Shown: in pieces, positions 10,530 to 19,831 of the stretch
How the letters are laid out: every line of letters begins with the position of its first letter
Position numbering within the stretch: the stretch's first letter is position 1
From: Breviolum minutum Mf 1.05b.01
Taxonomy: Eukaryota > Sar > Dinophyceae > Suessiales > Symbiodiniaceae
Assembly (NCBI GenBank): GCA_000507305.1
Contig: DF239170.1
Coordinates: 221,501-285,500 of the forward strand
DNA length: 64,000 nucleotides
Direction: 5' to 3'
The notes under the pieces: generated by a model
Databases searched by the model: none
What the model was told of the DNA's origin: nothing
The model's input: only the letters and a program-made list of their open reading frames with translations
Position numbers and translations under genes: made by a program

Positions 10530-10601
10530 CTGACGCCAGGCTGATAGCAAGGACAAACAGACAGCCCAATGGTCACGACAGGCAGCCAACGCCGAGTTGA
10601 A
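10530..10601 (-). CDS. PPR-like exon (partial, degenerate)
   Basis: The minus strand reads FNSALAACRDHWAVCLSLLS then AWRQ, matching a PPR first helix and turn (FN-AL-AC), but it is shorter than the consensus before the Trp. A CTCAAG|G acceptor is possible just upstream. Its place between other PPR-like segments on the same strand is the main support. It could be a diverged or decaying repeat. Confidence 0.45.
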
Positions 10602-10615
10602 ACCTTGAGATGAAT

Positions 10616-10730
10616 GGAGCCACGGAAAAAAAAAAACTCCTACTTTCCATTATACTGGTTGTTTAATGGTGATCCTTACAATGGTTCATTGTAAAGTCAT
10701 TGTAATCACGACATAACTGGGTAGGATTTC
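10616..10730. repeat. Dispersed repeat, family E
   Basis: The segment starts GAGCCACG and contains CTTTCCATT... GTTTAATGG... ATAACTGGGTAG. Related copies are at 24190-24310 and 63241-63350. No clear terminal inverted repeat was found. Confidence 0.55.
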
Positions 10731-10744
10731 ATCCCATTGGAATT

Positions 10745-10936
10745 TTAGGGTAACTTCCTTGGGAGCCCATCATCCCATGACGGACGTAAGTGGTTGAATA
10801 ACTATGGTCCTGTGGTTATATAATTCGTAAGTCCCCTAACTAACTGGTGTTATGGGACCCCTTCCAAATGGCCTTTTTTTTCGCTTATCTAATGGCGATG
10901 ATCCTAACTACTTACTGGGATGATCCTCCAAGTACC
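10745..10936. mobile_element. Palindromic MITE, family D
   Basis: The right end GGGATGATCCTCCAAGTA is inverted relative to the left end around CCCATCATCCCATGACGG. The inner segments GTAAGTGGTT and CTAACTACTTAC are also inverted. Five more copies are in the window. Confidence 0.65.
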
Positions 10937-11341
10937 CCCCTAAATGCCACGGTATACCCCAATTTATTTGCCGGCGTTATTATGAGCTGATTAAGGGACC
11001 AGGTGATTGATAAACCCATAAGGCCTTATGTTTTTGGCACGGGTGGCTTTGGGGGGGTGGGCCCCTTAGATTCCCATGAATTTTGGAGATGATTCTAAGC
11101 GATCATGAAGTCATATCAAGCTTTTAGGATGATTACATTCAGTGCCAGTACCATCCATATCAAAGAAAAACACCAAAATTCCGGTGTCTTCGGATCTCGA
11201 CTTTCGCCACCAAACATCTAAAATACTGAAATGAATGATGTATCCACTGGATTGTATCATCATCTTTGCTCGCAAACCTTCCCGTTGTAGTGGATTGGAT
11301 TCCCGGTGGATGAAACCCCATCAATCCCATTCTGCCCCCAA

Positions 11342-11436
11342 GCAACTGAAGAGATCTGGCTGCAAACGGCTTTCCAGAAGCATCTCCAACAATTCTAGTG
11401 CCACCTGGCAAACGTCCATTTGTTGCAAGGTGACGT
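11342..11436 (-). CDS. PPR-like exon (partial)
   Basis: The minus strand encodes VALELLEMLLESRLQPDLFS, preceded by VTLQQMDVCQ. The A-ELLE-M---RLQPDL-S ending is the second helix and the start of the following PPR repeat. It is the most upstream of the PPR-like exons and lies about 600 bp downstream of the oxygenase gene's stop. The first helix is incomplete, so a short deletion or an upstream splice junction is likely. Exon limits are not defined. Confidence 0.5.
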
Positions 11437-12019
11437 GGGAACGATGGTTGCTCCCTATTGACCCTGAAGGTGCCCAAGTTTTGTTGGGAGACGCTTTTTT
11501 TTTCGCGCAGCCTTTGGCGCATCAAATCACATCATCACTCAATGCATCATAGCCTTCAGGCCAAACGTGGCTATAACCTCCGGAGGTGTGTGCGACAGGA
11601 AAACGTTTAACCAAGGGCCACCAGGGGGATTTGGACCAACGGCACGGCACAAAGTGGAGGTGCAAAAGGTGTTACTCAACTCGGCTGCAAGGTTTCTTGG
11701 TCACCTAAATTTCCGTTGAAAGGCTCCAGAAAAACCATGGCAGCTGGTTGTGCAATTTTTTCCTTTTAAACTTTCAAGTTTTTGGAAGCCGTTTGTTTTC
11801 TCAAACAACAATTGGATCAGAGGACATGGTGGATTTTTTCCGAGTTCTCACGCTATCCCTTCCCAATCCCATGTTTTCAAAACCCCTGAAAACCCCAACA
11901 TTAAATTCAGAGAAAATGGCGGCCACTAAGTTCCTGAAGATTGAATGTCCTTGTTTCATTGTCATTTTTCCTGTTCAACCGGGTTTTACAACAAAAATCC
12001 GGAAAAAAACAATGAAAAT
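11437..12019. other. Spacer between oxygenase and PPR exons
   Basis: AT-rich DNA with no coding frame I can support and no repeat family recognised. Confidence 0.5.
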
Positions 12020-12158
12020 TTATAAAAGAAAACGGCTTTCCCCCCAAGTCGCTCCTCGACCCAGACGTTGAAGAGCAGCTAGGTCGCTGCTACGTGGTCC
12101 ACTCCACATCCAGGTGGCAAAGATCCATTTCTCATCCACAGCTGGCAGACTTTGATGC
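12020..12158 (-). CDS. Prolyl-4-hydroxylase-type 2OG-Fe(II) oxygenase, terminal exon
   Basis: After a TCATAG|G acceptor the minus strand encodes HQSLPAVDEKWIFATWMWSG followed by a basic tail and TAA at 12020-12022. The H----PA---KW----W-W pattern is the C-terminal core of the prolyl-4-hydroxylase fold, where the first His is the third iron ligand and Lys of KW binds 2-oxoglutarate. Joining this exon to the one at 13001-13069 gives R-T-R-H-Q-S-L-P-A-V in one frame, exactly the expected motif. The enzyme family hydroxylates proline side chains using 2-oxoglutarate, O2 and Fe(II), often in the secretory path; the substrate here is unknown. Confidence 0.75.
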
Positions 12159-12189
12159 CTATGACGGTGCTGAGCTATGCAGGGTTGGC

Positions 12190-12340
12190 CGGCCTTTAGG
12201 TAAACCAATGGTATCATTCTTAAGGGTTGTACCGTTGTACCTGAGCTCCCCCCTTAAGGAAAACCAATGGCTTTTTCATAAGCCATGATCATAAGGCCGG
12301 CTTATGAAAAGCGGAGGGTATGTTAGGGAGGGGTAAGTTG
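12190..12340. mobile_element. MITE-like palindromic repeat, family F
   Basis: Inverted segments CTTTTTCATAAGCC and GGCTTATGAAAAG, then GTTAGGGAGGGG near the right end. It resembles the repeat at 47473-47605. Confidence 0.5.
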
Positions 12341-13000
12341 ACCAGCCATAAAAATGTGCTTATATGGTCAAAAGTCGCTATATGAGGAATGGTCATCCTA
12401 CCCTTCAATAGGGAATCCTTACCATGGGTTTATCTAAACCTCTATTGGGTTTGATGACCATCCTGGAAATATTTCATTCTTACCAAAATAGCCTTCTTTC
12501 TGGAACGTTGCTGTCTGGTGTGATGATGTAAGCCCTGTTGAAAAGTTTCCGTTCATCTTCCTGAAAAAAATCCTTCGCTAAAACCACCAAAAAAAAGTTC
12601 CCATTTCAAAAACTCGTCCATGGATTTAACCTTTCTGCTATTACATAGTCTTTGGTTCCTACTTAACCACATTGATACAAATCAAACCACCCTCAAAACG
12701 CACGCTTCTACTCAAAACATTCCAGCTGTAGGTTTTGAAACCACTGCTTGCAATGATATCATCTATGGCCATTCGCGGTATATACTGTATATACGGGTAT
12801 TTTGAATAACCCCCCTTTTCATTATCTAATTAGGTGTATAGGGTTCAAATCCCTCAAAATGACCATACCATTTGCATCAACTGTGACCTCCCCCCCCCAA
12901 AAAAAATGGGTCATTTATATGGGTTTTATTGACCCCTTGGTGTATCCTACTGACCCAACATACAAGGCCTCCTCAGGTGATCCCCCCCTGAGGCGGAGGC
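12341..13000. other. Probable oxygenase intron
   Basis: AT-rich DNA between two oxygenase exons. It holds no coding frame and no strong repeat. If the exon pairing is right, the intron begins with GC (13000-12999) and ends with AG. Confidence 0.55.
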
Positions 13001-13069
13001 CTGGTGCGGGAAGCATCTGATTGAAAGTCCAAGCTGCTCGGAAAGTGGAGCACTGCTAAGCCTGGCTGG
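13001..13069 (-). CDS. 2OG-Fe(II) oxygenase exon (core strand, GC donor)
   Basis: The minus strand encodes QPGLAVLHFPSSLDFQSDAS then RT, matching the family's PG-A-LHFPS ... D-RT-H segment that precedes the third iron ligand. The exon starts after CCCACAG (or CCAG four bases on) and ends ACCAG|GC, a GC donor; only this end puts the next exon in phase and restores RTRH. The exon carrying the GG-T-FP segment should lie between this one and 26821 but was not found; it may be very short or lost. Moderate third-position GC supports coding. Confidence 0.65.
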
Positions 13070-13380
13070 CTGTGGGATTTCTGGAGCTTTTAACACCCAT
13101 GAATGAGTCGATGTAGTCGATGTATATATCTCCTATTGAAAATTGGGATGATTTTTCCAGCTATATATTCATGTTGGTTTTTTTGGGGGGAAGTACATTT
13201 CCATTTATCATTTCCGGCATCTCCACAAAACAGACAGATCTTCCTGGAAAAAAAACGGGTATGCCTTTTCTTTAAAAAAAAAAAACCTCACACATTCACC
13301 CACCATGTGAGGAGCGTGCACTGCGAAAGCCAAAAGCCCGCAGCCCTTAGTTGAAGCAATTCATATGGTTCATATATTAC
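13070..13380. other. Probable oxygenase intron
   Basis: No coding frame seen. It contains A and T homopolymers and no clear repeat. Confidence 0.5.
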
Positions 13381-13492
13381 ATACTGTTGATGGAAGTAAA
13401 TCCCAAACAACCACCTGGCATGTAAAAAACCCTGTAAATATTGGGATAAACTATCTACTAACTGGTGCAGGATTTCTTCCATCAACAGTATT
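13381..13492. mobile_element. Palindromic MITE, family B (well preserved)
   Basis: The ends ATACTGTTGATGGAAG and CTTCCATCAACAGTAT are perfect inverted repeats, making this a reference copy for family B. Confidence 0.8.
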
Positions 13493-13878
13493 CATCATCA
13501 ATAGCCAACAACAAATGTCTTTGTCTGAAGCAGTATAGCCAACACCACCGGTGTTTTTCAGTCGGCAAAACATGACTTCAGTTTCAGGTTTACCAGCGCG
13601 GTGGTGCAGAAGGGTTATTTTTTCGTGGTATTTGACCAAGCCAAATACTCCGCTCCAACGGCCAGACTTCCACATGCCAGAGGGCGAAATTCAAAAAAAA
13701 ACACATCTAACCATCTCAAACTTCATTTGCATTTCACAGGCCAACAAGAATCCCATCACCCCTCCAAACCCCCAACAAAAAAACTAAAACACACACAAAC
13801 CCCCCGTCCCTTCCGGTTGTCCCAAAAACATCCAACCAAACAAAATGACAAAACGCCCCAGACCTTGGGCTGGAGTGA
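13493..13878. other. Intronic stretch with a possible exon
   Basis: A minus-strand frame covering 13756-13971 has fairly coding-like codons (for example RVKVAKRTFQRLHHLYASLQ) but matches nothing I know and part of it lies in the duplicated 323-bp segment. No function is assigned. Confidence 0.3.
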
Positions 13879-14201
13879 TGCGTAAAGGTGGTGTAGCCTT
13901 TGGAAAGTCCGTTTCGCCACCTTAACGCGCCGGCACGACTCACAGGAAATCCAAGGATCAGTTCCAGGCATCCCATGGCATCCCCCCTATCAGCCTGCAC
14001 CCCATCCTACGTCATTGCGGAGGGCATCCTAAGTGTTGCTTCGGGTTTTAAAAAAAAAATGGCACATGCTGGAAGATCCACCCAATGATACTGTTAATGG
14101 AAGAAATCCTGCACCAGTTGATGTAGATATTTTCATAAGGTTTCACAAATCACAGGTGCAATTTTTGAGTAGCTGTGGTGGATTCTCATTCCGAATTTCC
14201 A
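13879..14201. repeat. 323-bp direct repeat, left copy, flanking the methyltransferase retrotransposon
   Basis: Identical base for base to 26212-26534 as read by eye. The copy ends exactly where the element's 3' end begins. It contains a half family B MITE and an A10 run that is the same length in both copies. Confidence 0.9.
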
Positions 14202-14275
14202 CTTTTCCGCTTTTCCGAAAGGTCGCAGGGTGACGGCAGAGCGGACTACCCTGCTCCACGAAAGAAAGTTGGACC

Positions 14276-17200
14276 TCACCATGCGATCTTTTCAAGATCC
14301 GATGGATATCTACAAACAGCCTTCCCACGACCAAGAATCGCATCAACCTCCTGTCTGTGTTGCTCTGTCACCACTACCGTCAATGTATTGCACCAAAAAT
14401 TCAGCACAAAAGAGTCCGGTCTAGCGACTTCTACCGTCATTGGCGTTCCCAATTTCGTTGCAAGCTTAATGAGGTATCGAGAGAACCATCTTGCCTGTTT
14501 CGCAAACCCCACGTTTGGCCGTTTCGATGAAGCTAGCCATCGTTTGCAATGTGGCGAATACCATGGTCCCCCCGCTGGATGCGTCTGCAAAAAATCTGCA
14601 TATAGCTGAAACCACGACCACCTCTGTACCACCCACGGTCCACCCGGTTTGTCGACTGGTCCCTCAAATTTCGTGAGCCAAGCATAAATCGCCGGCCATT
14701 CCGGATGCGAAAACTGTTTAGCTTCTTGAGGAAGTTCAGGTGGAAAAAACCATGGCACAAAAGTTGGTTTGCTCAAGTCCAAGTCTTCCGAGATCATGTT
14801 TGGAACGTTCCGTGCTTTCTGCTTCTTGTTTTGTTCAAGTACGAATGTTCCAACCGAAATTAGAACTGACTGGACTATGCCTTGCACACGGCGAATTTCA
14901 TCAATTTCATCACATAATGTTTGCCAACATTGTAAAAGACTTGGGTGTTCTTTTGTTGCCATGCATGCTATGTGATCGGCTGCATCATTGCCTCGTAAGG
15001 CCCATTGCACAATTTCATCTGGTTCTTTGGCAAGATCTTGATGAGAAACTACTTTTACTATTCCTAAACACAACCCTGTTACTTTTTGAAAGGCCTGCTG
15101 TAGATCAATCAAAAGGTCATGGTTAGGGACGTCAGGTGAAGCTTCCCATGAGGACCCTTCAAGAATTTTGTTACATTGGTCAACCACATATGAACTATCA
15201 ATCCACAATCTAAATGGTTTTTTCATCACCCATGCGAACTTTATTGCTGAAATGACTGCACTAAGTTCCCCCCTTGACACTGTTTGCAGCAATCCTGGGA
15301 TCATGCCTGCTGATATGGGAACGAACTCTTCGGCCTGCTGATGAACGGCTAGTGCTACACCCCAGTAGGCAACCCTGGTGTATGTCATTTGGGGTGAGAG
15401 TGCTCCTCCATCTGTGAACATTTCTAGCACTTCCAAATTTTCATTGGGAAATTCGAAGTCAAGCCGGGTATCTGGAAGCTTAAGTAACATTTGTTGAAAT
15501 GTCAAAAAGGTTTTTGGATACGGGGCCCAACCATGATTGTAAAGTGCTGGATGGTGCTGCATGATGGTATCGCGTGTCGGTTGGTCACACTGCGCTCTGG
15601 CTGGCTCTAAAACAGGACATACCCAATTACGATGCGTTACACTGTCAGGTTGACCACAAAATTTACAAGTTAGGTCACTATTGGCTCCTTCAATGTATTT
15701 TTCGTGATCCGCTGTGAAAAAACTTCCATTCATGGCTCGACGAAGAATTGAGGCTTGATTTGGAGGTGGCCGGCTAAAAGCTCTAGTCAAGTATGCTGAG
15801 GTGTGGTTCATGCCTTTGAATGTTTTCCTAGACGAAACACACCCTGCTACATGCGCTTGCCATGCTTCTCCAAGTCTGCTTAACAATTCTTGTATTGGTA
15901 CACGCCATATATTGATGGGTCTTTGCCATTGGTCTATGAACCCCACATTCTTTTCCCAGCTCCAATCTATGGCGTGAAGTCTGGACAATAGCACACTGCA
16001 TGGACCTGGAGGAGGTCGTATTTTGGGATTATCAACCAGGCTGTCCAAACGAATTTGAACCATTTCAAAGGACTGTTGGTTTCTACAATCCAAAACCGTC
16101 TGTTTGAGAATGAAGAACCCAGGATCGGATAATGGTGATTCTACCAATGCTAAGTGAATAGCTGGGAAGGTTCCACTTCCATGTTCCCTCAGCACTCGCA
16201 TTGCTGAGGTCCTAAGATGGTCGACATGATCTAAACCTAAATGTACTGAACTAATGCCATGCAATGCATTGGGCCAAGAGACTGAACGAATGGCCTTGAG
16301 TTTTTGTCCATAGGTAGCTGCTGACCGATGAAAGTCATACCATCTGGTGTTGAAGGCTTTTATTTTGGAGACGATTACTTCATTGGTGCACTGCTGGGAA
16401 TATTGCACATGTGCCCCAAGATCTTTAGCCCACATTGTTACATCATGGCCATGTGATCGAAGCCATCTGCGACACTCTGGTGATGTTGCCCAAAGAAGTG
16501 TTTTGTTGACATCGAGTTCAAGGTCTAGCAATTCCACTATTCTTTGGAGTTCTTGGAACCCATCATACACTTCTTCTGCTGTGGGTGCCGTGATTTCCCA
16601 GTTATCTACAAACGACCAAAGGCAAATTTGGGGTTGTTTCCTAACCATCCATTCATTAACTATGAAATTGCACACTGCCATGCCTACAACACTCATAGCA
16701 CAGCCTTCTGCCAGCCCTGTTGTTGACTTCAAAGGACTTCCCACCGATCCACGTATAGCAAACCGCCTCTCAAGAGAGACTAGTGCTTTGCTCCATGCTC
16801 TTACTATTGGTGGAGCTATGCCTAATATTACGCTAGCTTCAAGTATCGGTATTCTGGGCAAATGGTTGAAAGCCTTTACGATGTCCATCATACACCCTGC
16901 GAGAGGTATAGAATCTTCGTAGGATCTTTCGATTTCCATTTGAATAGCATACCATAGTTGACTGGCGCTTCTTCGAGGCATGTTGCCGAAACAAGTCATT
17001 GGTGCTCTTTGAACGAGGTGTCTGAGGCACTGACGCCCCCTGATACTTCCCCATGTGCGGTATATTAGTGAAAAGATGGTTATTGGCCTGTAGTTTGTTA
17101 CAAGCCGTGCTGATGGTGTTTTCTCAAGACTATGAACGAACCCTGTGATCCAAGTTATCGGCCACTCATCATTTTCATTATTTTCAATTGCATGAAGAAT

Positions 17201-19216
17201 GTCTAACAATGCTTGTACAAGGTCACTAGGCATAGCCAGGAGATCTTGCCTGGCCCATCCGTCTGGTCCTGTTGCCGCTTTGGCTTTCTTTTTCCTTAGG
17301 GTCATCAACCACTCTTCGGGACTAATTTTTTGAAGTTCCATTTGGGGTTGTTTTCCCATAGAAGTTGCAAGAAAAGACACTACAGGTTCCCAAAAGTTAT
17401 CATCGATCCCCCTGTGTTTGTCCCACCGTTTACTCCACTCGTCTGCGAAGCGTTGAAACAGTTCCTGAAGGTCTCCGACAAACTTATCTTGCCTAACGAA
17501 CGCCCCCGGTTCAACCATGTCGTTTTCTTCAACCCAAATTTTATCATCAGTGACCATAATAGGTTTGATGGGGCCATTATGGGTTGTTATTGGCACTTCT
17601 GGGTCAAATGTTGTTGGGCATTCCAATGTCAAGGAACATTCACTTGGGTCACTTTCTACTACCATCACTGCCTTGGAGTCGTCCAGCATTGTTACTGGTG
17701 ACACCGGTGGCTTTTTGACATCTTTGAAAACTTTATTTGGGTCTTGCAAACGATTATTTTGCGCTAGTTTCCTTAAAGTTTGACTCAAAACCATCTCAAA
17801 AGCTCGAAATTCTCGTTCAAAGGTTAAGTAAATGGCTTTGGCTGCACAAATTTTTGGAGGCATCTGTGGCAAACTTTCCGGGGCATCCGTAAATTTGTTG
17901 CTCACCTTGGGCCACCACTCACTAAACCTGAAAGACGAACAGTGTTGGATGCTTGCGAGGTCTGGGTTATCACTAGAGAAACCTGTGGCTCTGCTAATCG
18001 ATCTCCACTCTCTTTCAATGTGGACTACTGCTGTTGGCGATGGCGACTCTTTGGCGATGTGCTGACACAGAGATTCTAGTCTTCTCAGCTGACGAAACCA
18101 TTTGGCATGGGCCTGTGATTGGCCAAGAAACGCTGGTTGTACTGATCCTTGGCGTCCACGGGTGCAGGGTTTCGCTTGTGAGGATTTCTTCACAACCGAT
18201 GTTGTCATCCCTCTGCCTTTCTGTGAATGATGCATTCTTTTATTCTTACTTTGCAAGGCTGTTTCAACTCTTTTCTCAAATTCTTTTGCAATGGAAATAC
18301 TTTTGTGTAAGTTATCTCCTACTTCCGGTAATTTCCAATTTTGGTCTTTGAGATTTGCTTGTATTTCATCCCATACGATTGGTTTGGGCTTTCTCCAAAG
18401 ATAGAAGGTTTCTGGAGACGATGACACTTTGAAGTATGCTGCAATTACTGAATGGTCTGGAAAGATGTGTGGTATGATTTCCGCTCTTTGAAAGTCTTCA
18501 ACAAGTTCCGGGCTAACCCAAAGAAAGTCCTTTATTGTTGTTCCCTTACATGTATTAATGGGTGAAATTCCATATCTTTCTTCCATTAATTGTTGGACTT
18601 CTTTCCAACCTGCTGCCTTCCAGTGTTCTGGCTGCGTGAGTGCACCTTCAGTTTGGTTAAAGTCTCCTGCTATGAATCTTTTACCTTGAAGCTGATTAAC
18701 GATTCTGTCTGTAGCCCATTCCAAAAGTGAATCTGTGGCTTGTCTGACTTGTGAGGCGTCTTCCCCACTTGCATGGCCATAGATGACCGCACCGTTGATC
18801 CATTGACCTTCACAAAAGAAGGTGTTCATTGTAAACCTAGCCTCCTCCCACACACTGCTTGGCCATGTAGGTTGCAAAGGCTTGGATGGAACTGACGAAA
18901 GAAAACCGGTCCCCACCTGCTTTCCTCCTGTTGAACTGCCCGCTTGTGATCTCATCGGAGCTGGTGCTCCAGGATGATATTGCATGTTTAATTTACGAAA
19001 TGCAAGTTCCTTTTTGAACTTGGCTAAACCTGGCCTACTAAGTTGGCTTTCAGAGATTCCCCAGATGGATTGCCTAGCAGCCGGCAATTCTGACAATGAA
19101 GCACTCTTATTAGGCAACCCCGTTGGATTAATGGCTCCAATGATCAAGCCTGGATGCTGATCTGCAGGCCCTGGATTTGAAGCTTCACCAATCCTAAAAA
19201 CACAAAAAAGGAGCAA
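14276..19216 (-). CDS. Retrotransposon EN-RT-RNase H polyprotein
   Basis: The frame of about 1646 residues is open upstream to 19279; no ATG marks its start. An N-terminal RIGEASNPGP sits at residues 8-17. Residues 22-265 are an EEP endonuclease (E56, GDFN at 184-187, DFLW at 230-233, DHS at 254-256). Residues about 640-950 are the RT: GPDG (650-653), NYRPI (708-712), motif A MMDIVKAFN, motif B GLAEGCAMS and motif C FVDN (869-872), where the second catalytic Asp is Asn. A CCHC knuckle follows (C1184, C1187, H1195, C1200). RNase H H1 covers about 1262-1420: FTDGG (D1269), RGELSA (E1317), WIDSS (D1340), SHQD and GNDAAD (D1411, D1414). The tail of about 200 residues is unrecognised. Confidence 0.93.
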   Translation of the reverse strand: MLLFCVFRIGEASNPGPADQHPGLIIGAINPTGLPNKSASLSELPAARQSIWGISESQLSRPGLAKFKKELAFRKLNMQYHPGAPAPMRSQAGSSTGGKQVGTGFLSSVPSKPLQPTWPSSVWEEARFTMNTFFCEGQWINGAVIYGHASGEDASQVRQATDSLLEWATDRIVNQLQGKRFIAGDFNQTEGALTQPEHWKAAGWKEVQQLMEERYGISPINTCKGTTIKDFLWVSPELVEDFQRAEIIPHIFPDHSVIAAYFKVSSSPETFYLWRKPKPIVWDEIQANLKDQNWKLPEVGDNLHKSISIAKEFEKRVETALQSKNKRMHHSQKGRGMTTSVVKKSSQAKPCTRGRQGSVQPAFLGQSQAHAKWFRQLRRLESLCQHIAKESPSPTAVVHIEREWRSISRATGFSSDNPDLASIQHCSSFRFSEWWPKVSNKFTDAPESLPQMPPKICAAKAIYLTFEREFRAFEMVLSQTLRKLAQNNRLQDPNKVFKDVKKPPVSPVTMLDDSKAVMVVESDPSECSLTLECPTTFDPEVPITTHNGPIKPIMVTDDKIWVEENDMVEPGAFVRQDKFVGDLQELFQRFADEWSKRWDKHRGIDDNFWEPVVSFLATSMGKQPQMELQKISPEEWLMTLRKKKAKAATGPDGWARQDLLAMPSDLVQALLDILHAIENNENDEWPITWITGFVHSLEKTPSARLVTNYRPITIFSLIYRTWGSIRGRQCLRHLVQRAPMTCFGNMPRRSASQLWYAIQMEIERSYEDSIPLAGCMMDIVKAFNHLPRIPILEASVILGIAPPIVRAWSKALVSLERRFAIRGSVGSPLKSTTGLAEGCAMSVVGMAVCNFIVNEWMVRKQPQICLWSFVDNWEITAPTAEEVYDGFQELQRIVELLDLELDVNKTLLWATSPECRRWLRSHGHDVTMWAKDLGAHVQYSQQCTNEVIVSKIKAFNTRWYDFHRSAATYGQKLKAIRSVSWPNALHGISSVHLGLDHVDHLRTSAMRVLREHGSGTFPAIHLALVESPLSDPGFFILKQTVLDCRNQQSFEMVQIRLDSLVDNPKIRPPPGPCSVLLSRLHAIDWSWEKNVGFIDQWQRPINIWRVPIQELLSRLGEAWQAHVAGCVSSRKTFKGMNHTSAYLTRAFSRPPPNQASILRRAMNGSFFTADHEKYIEGANSDLTCKFCGQPDSVTHRNWVCPVLEPARAQCDQPTRDTIMQHHPALYNHGWAPYPKTFLTFQQMLLKLPDTRLDFEFPNENLEVLEMFTDGGALSPQMTYTRVAYWGVALAVHQQAEEFVPISAGMIPGLLQTVSRGELSAVISAIKFAWVMKKPFRLWIDSSYVVDQCNKILEGSSWEASPDVPNHDLLIDLQQAFQKVTGLCLGIVKVVSHQDLAKEPDEIVQWALRGNDAADHIACMATKEHPSLLQCWQTLCDEIDEIRRVQGIVQSVLISVGTFVLEQNKKQKARNVPNMISEDLDLSKPTFVPWFFPPELPQEAKQFSHPEWPAIYAWLTKFEGPVDKPGGPWVVQRWSWFQLYADFLQTHPAGGPWYSPHCKRWLASSKRPNVGFAKQARWFSRYLIKLATKLGTPMTVEVARPDSFVLNFWCNTLTVVVTEQHRQEVDAILGRGKAVCRYPSDLEKIAW

Positions 19217-19279
19217 AATGCTCCTGACGATTGCATTGCTGCGACACCGCAGAATGCTTTGGACCTTGGCATTTGATTG

Positions 19280-19831
19280 TCACTCATTGGTTTTGGCTCG
19301 CTTGCACAATAGTGCTTCAATGCGGTTCATCTGCTCTTCTAATTTCGTATCTAGCATTGATTTAAGCGATGTGTTTTGCTGGTCAACTTGGGTTTTGATA
19401 GTGGTGACCTCCTTCACGACTTGTGCATTGTGCTGCTGCTGTTGTCCTTGGAATGTTTGCATGTTATGCTGCATCTTATCAATCGATTCTTGCATGGTGA
19501 CAACTTGCGACTCCAGCTGGCTGACTCTGCTATCGACTGCCGGTTCCATCAAGTCATCATTGCTGGTGGTCTGCATTGCTTCACGAACTTTCTTTTCAAC
19601 ATTGGCTTCAATTGCAGCAATCTGGCTGGCACTGATGCTTTTGGTTGGTCCTGAATGCACGACTGGTTTATTCCACTTTGCCCATGGGTCGCTTTCATAC
19701 ACTGTGTCAGTGCTGGGACTGCTTTGAACTGTACGAGTTGATTCATGGCTTGACGACGAAAGGTGCTTTAATGTTCGATCGGATGCAACGATAGGGCCTT
19801 TCTTTGCAGCATGATCTGGGGTCTTACCACC
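19280..19831 (-). CDS. Retrotransposon coiled-coil (ORF1-like) protein
   Basis: The frame is open from 19831, overlapping the end of the DNMT ORF in the -1 frame, to TGA at 19280-19282. There is no ATG near the start. The stretch from TVYESDPWAKWNKP onward is acidic and helical, with regular hydrophobic spacing (SRVSQLESQVVTMQESIDKM) and Gln-rich runs, typical of a coiled coil that would multimerise an RNA-binding ORF1-type protein. After the TGA the same frame is open straight into the EN-RT ORF, so the two could be one protein if the stop is read through. The most likely expression is as a fusion with DNMT by -1 frameshift or by independent initiation; neither is shown. Confidence 0.7.
   Translation of the reverse strand, partial: GGKTPDHAAKKGPIVASDRTLKHLSSSSHESTRTVQSSPSTDTVYESDPWAKWNKPVVHSGPTKSISASQIAAIEANVEKKVREAMQTTSNDDLMEPAVDSRVSQLESQVVTMQESIDKMQHNMQTFQGQQQQHNAQVVKEVTTIKTQVDQQNTSLKSMLDTKLEEQMNRIEALLCKRAKTNE

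Noticed and set aside
13561..13600. Candidate for the missing GG-T-FP oxygenase exon (minus-strand MFCRLKN)
   Set aside because: It lacks the Pro and the Gly pair and cannot be joined in phase to both neighbours with ordinary splice sites.
16347..18351. Plus-strand open frames inside the methyltransferase retrotransposon
   Set aside because: They lie opposite the well-defined EN-RT ORF and lack any motif.
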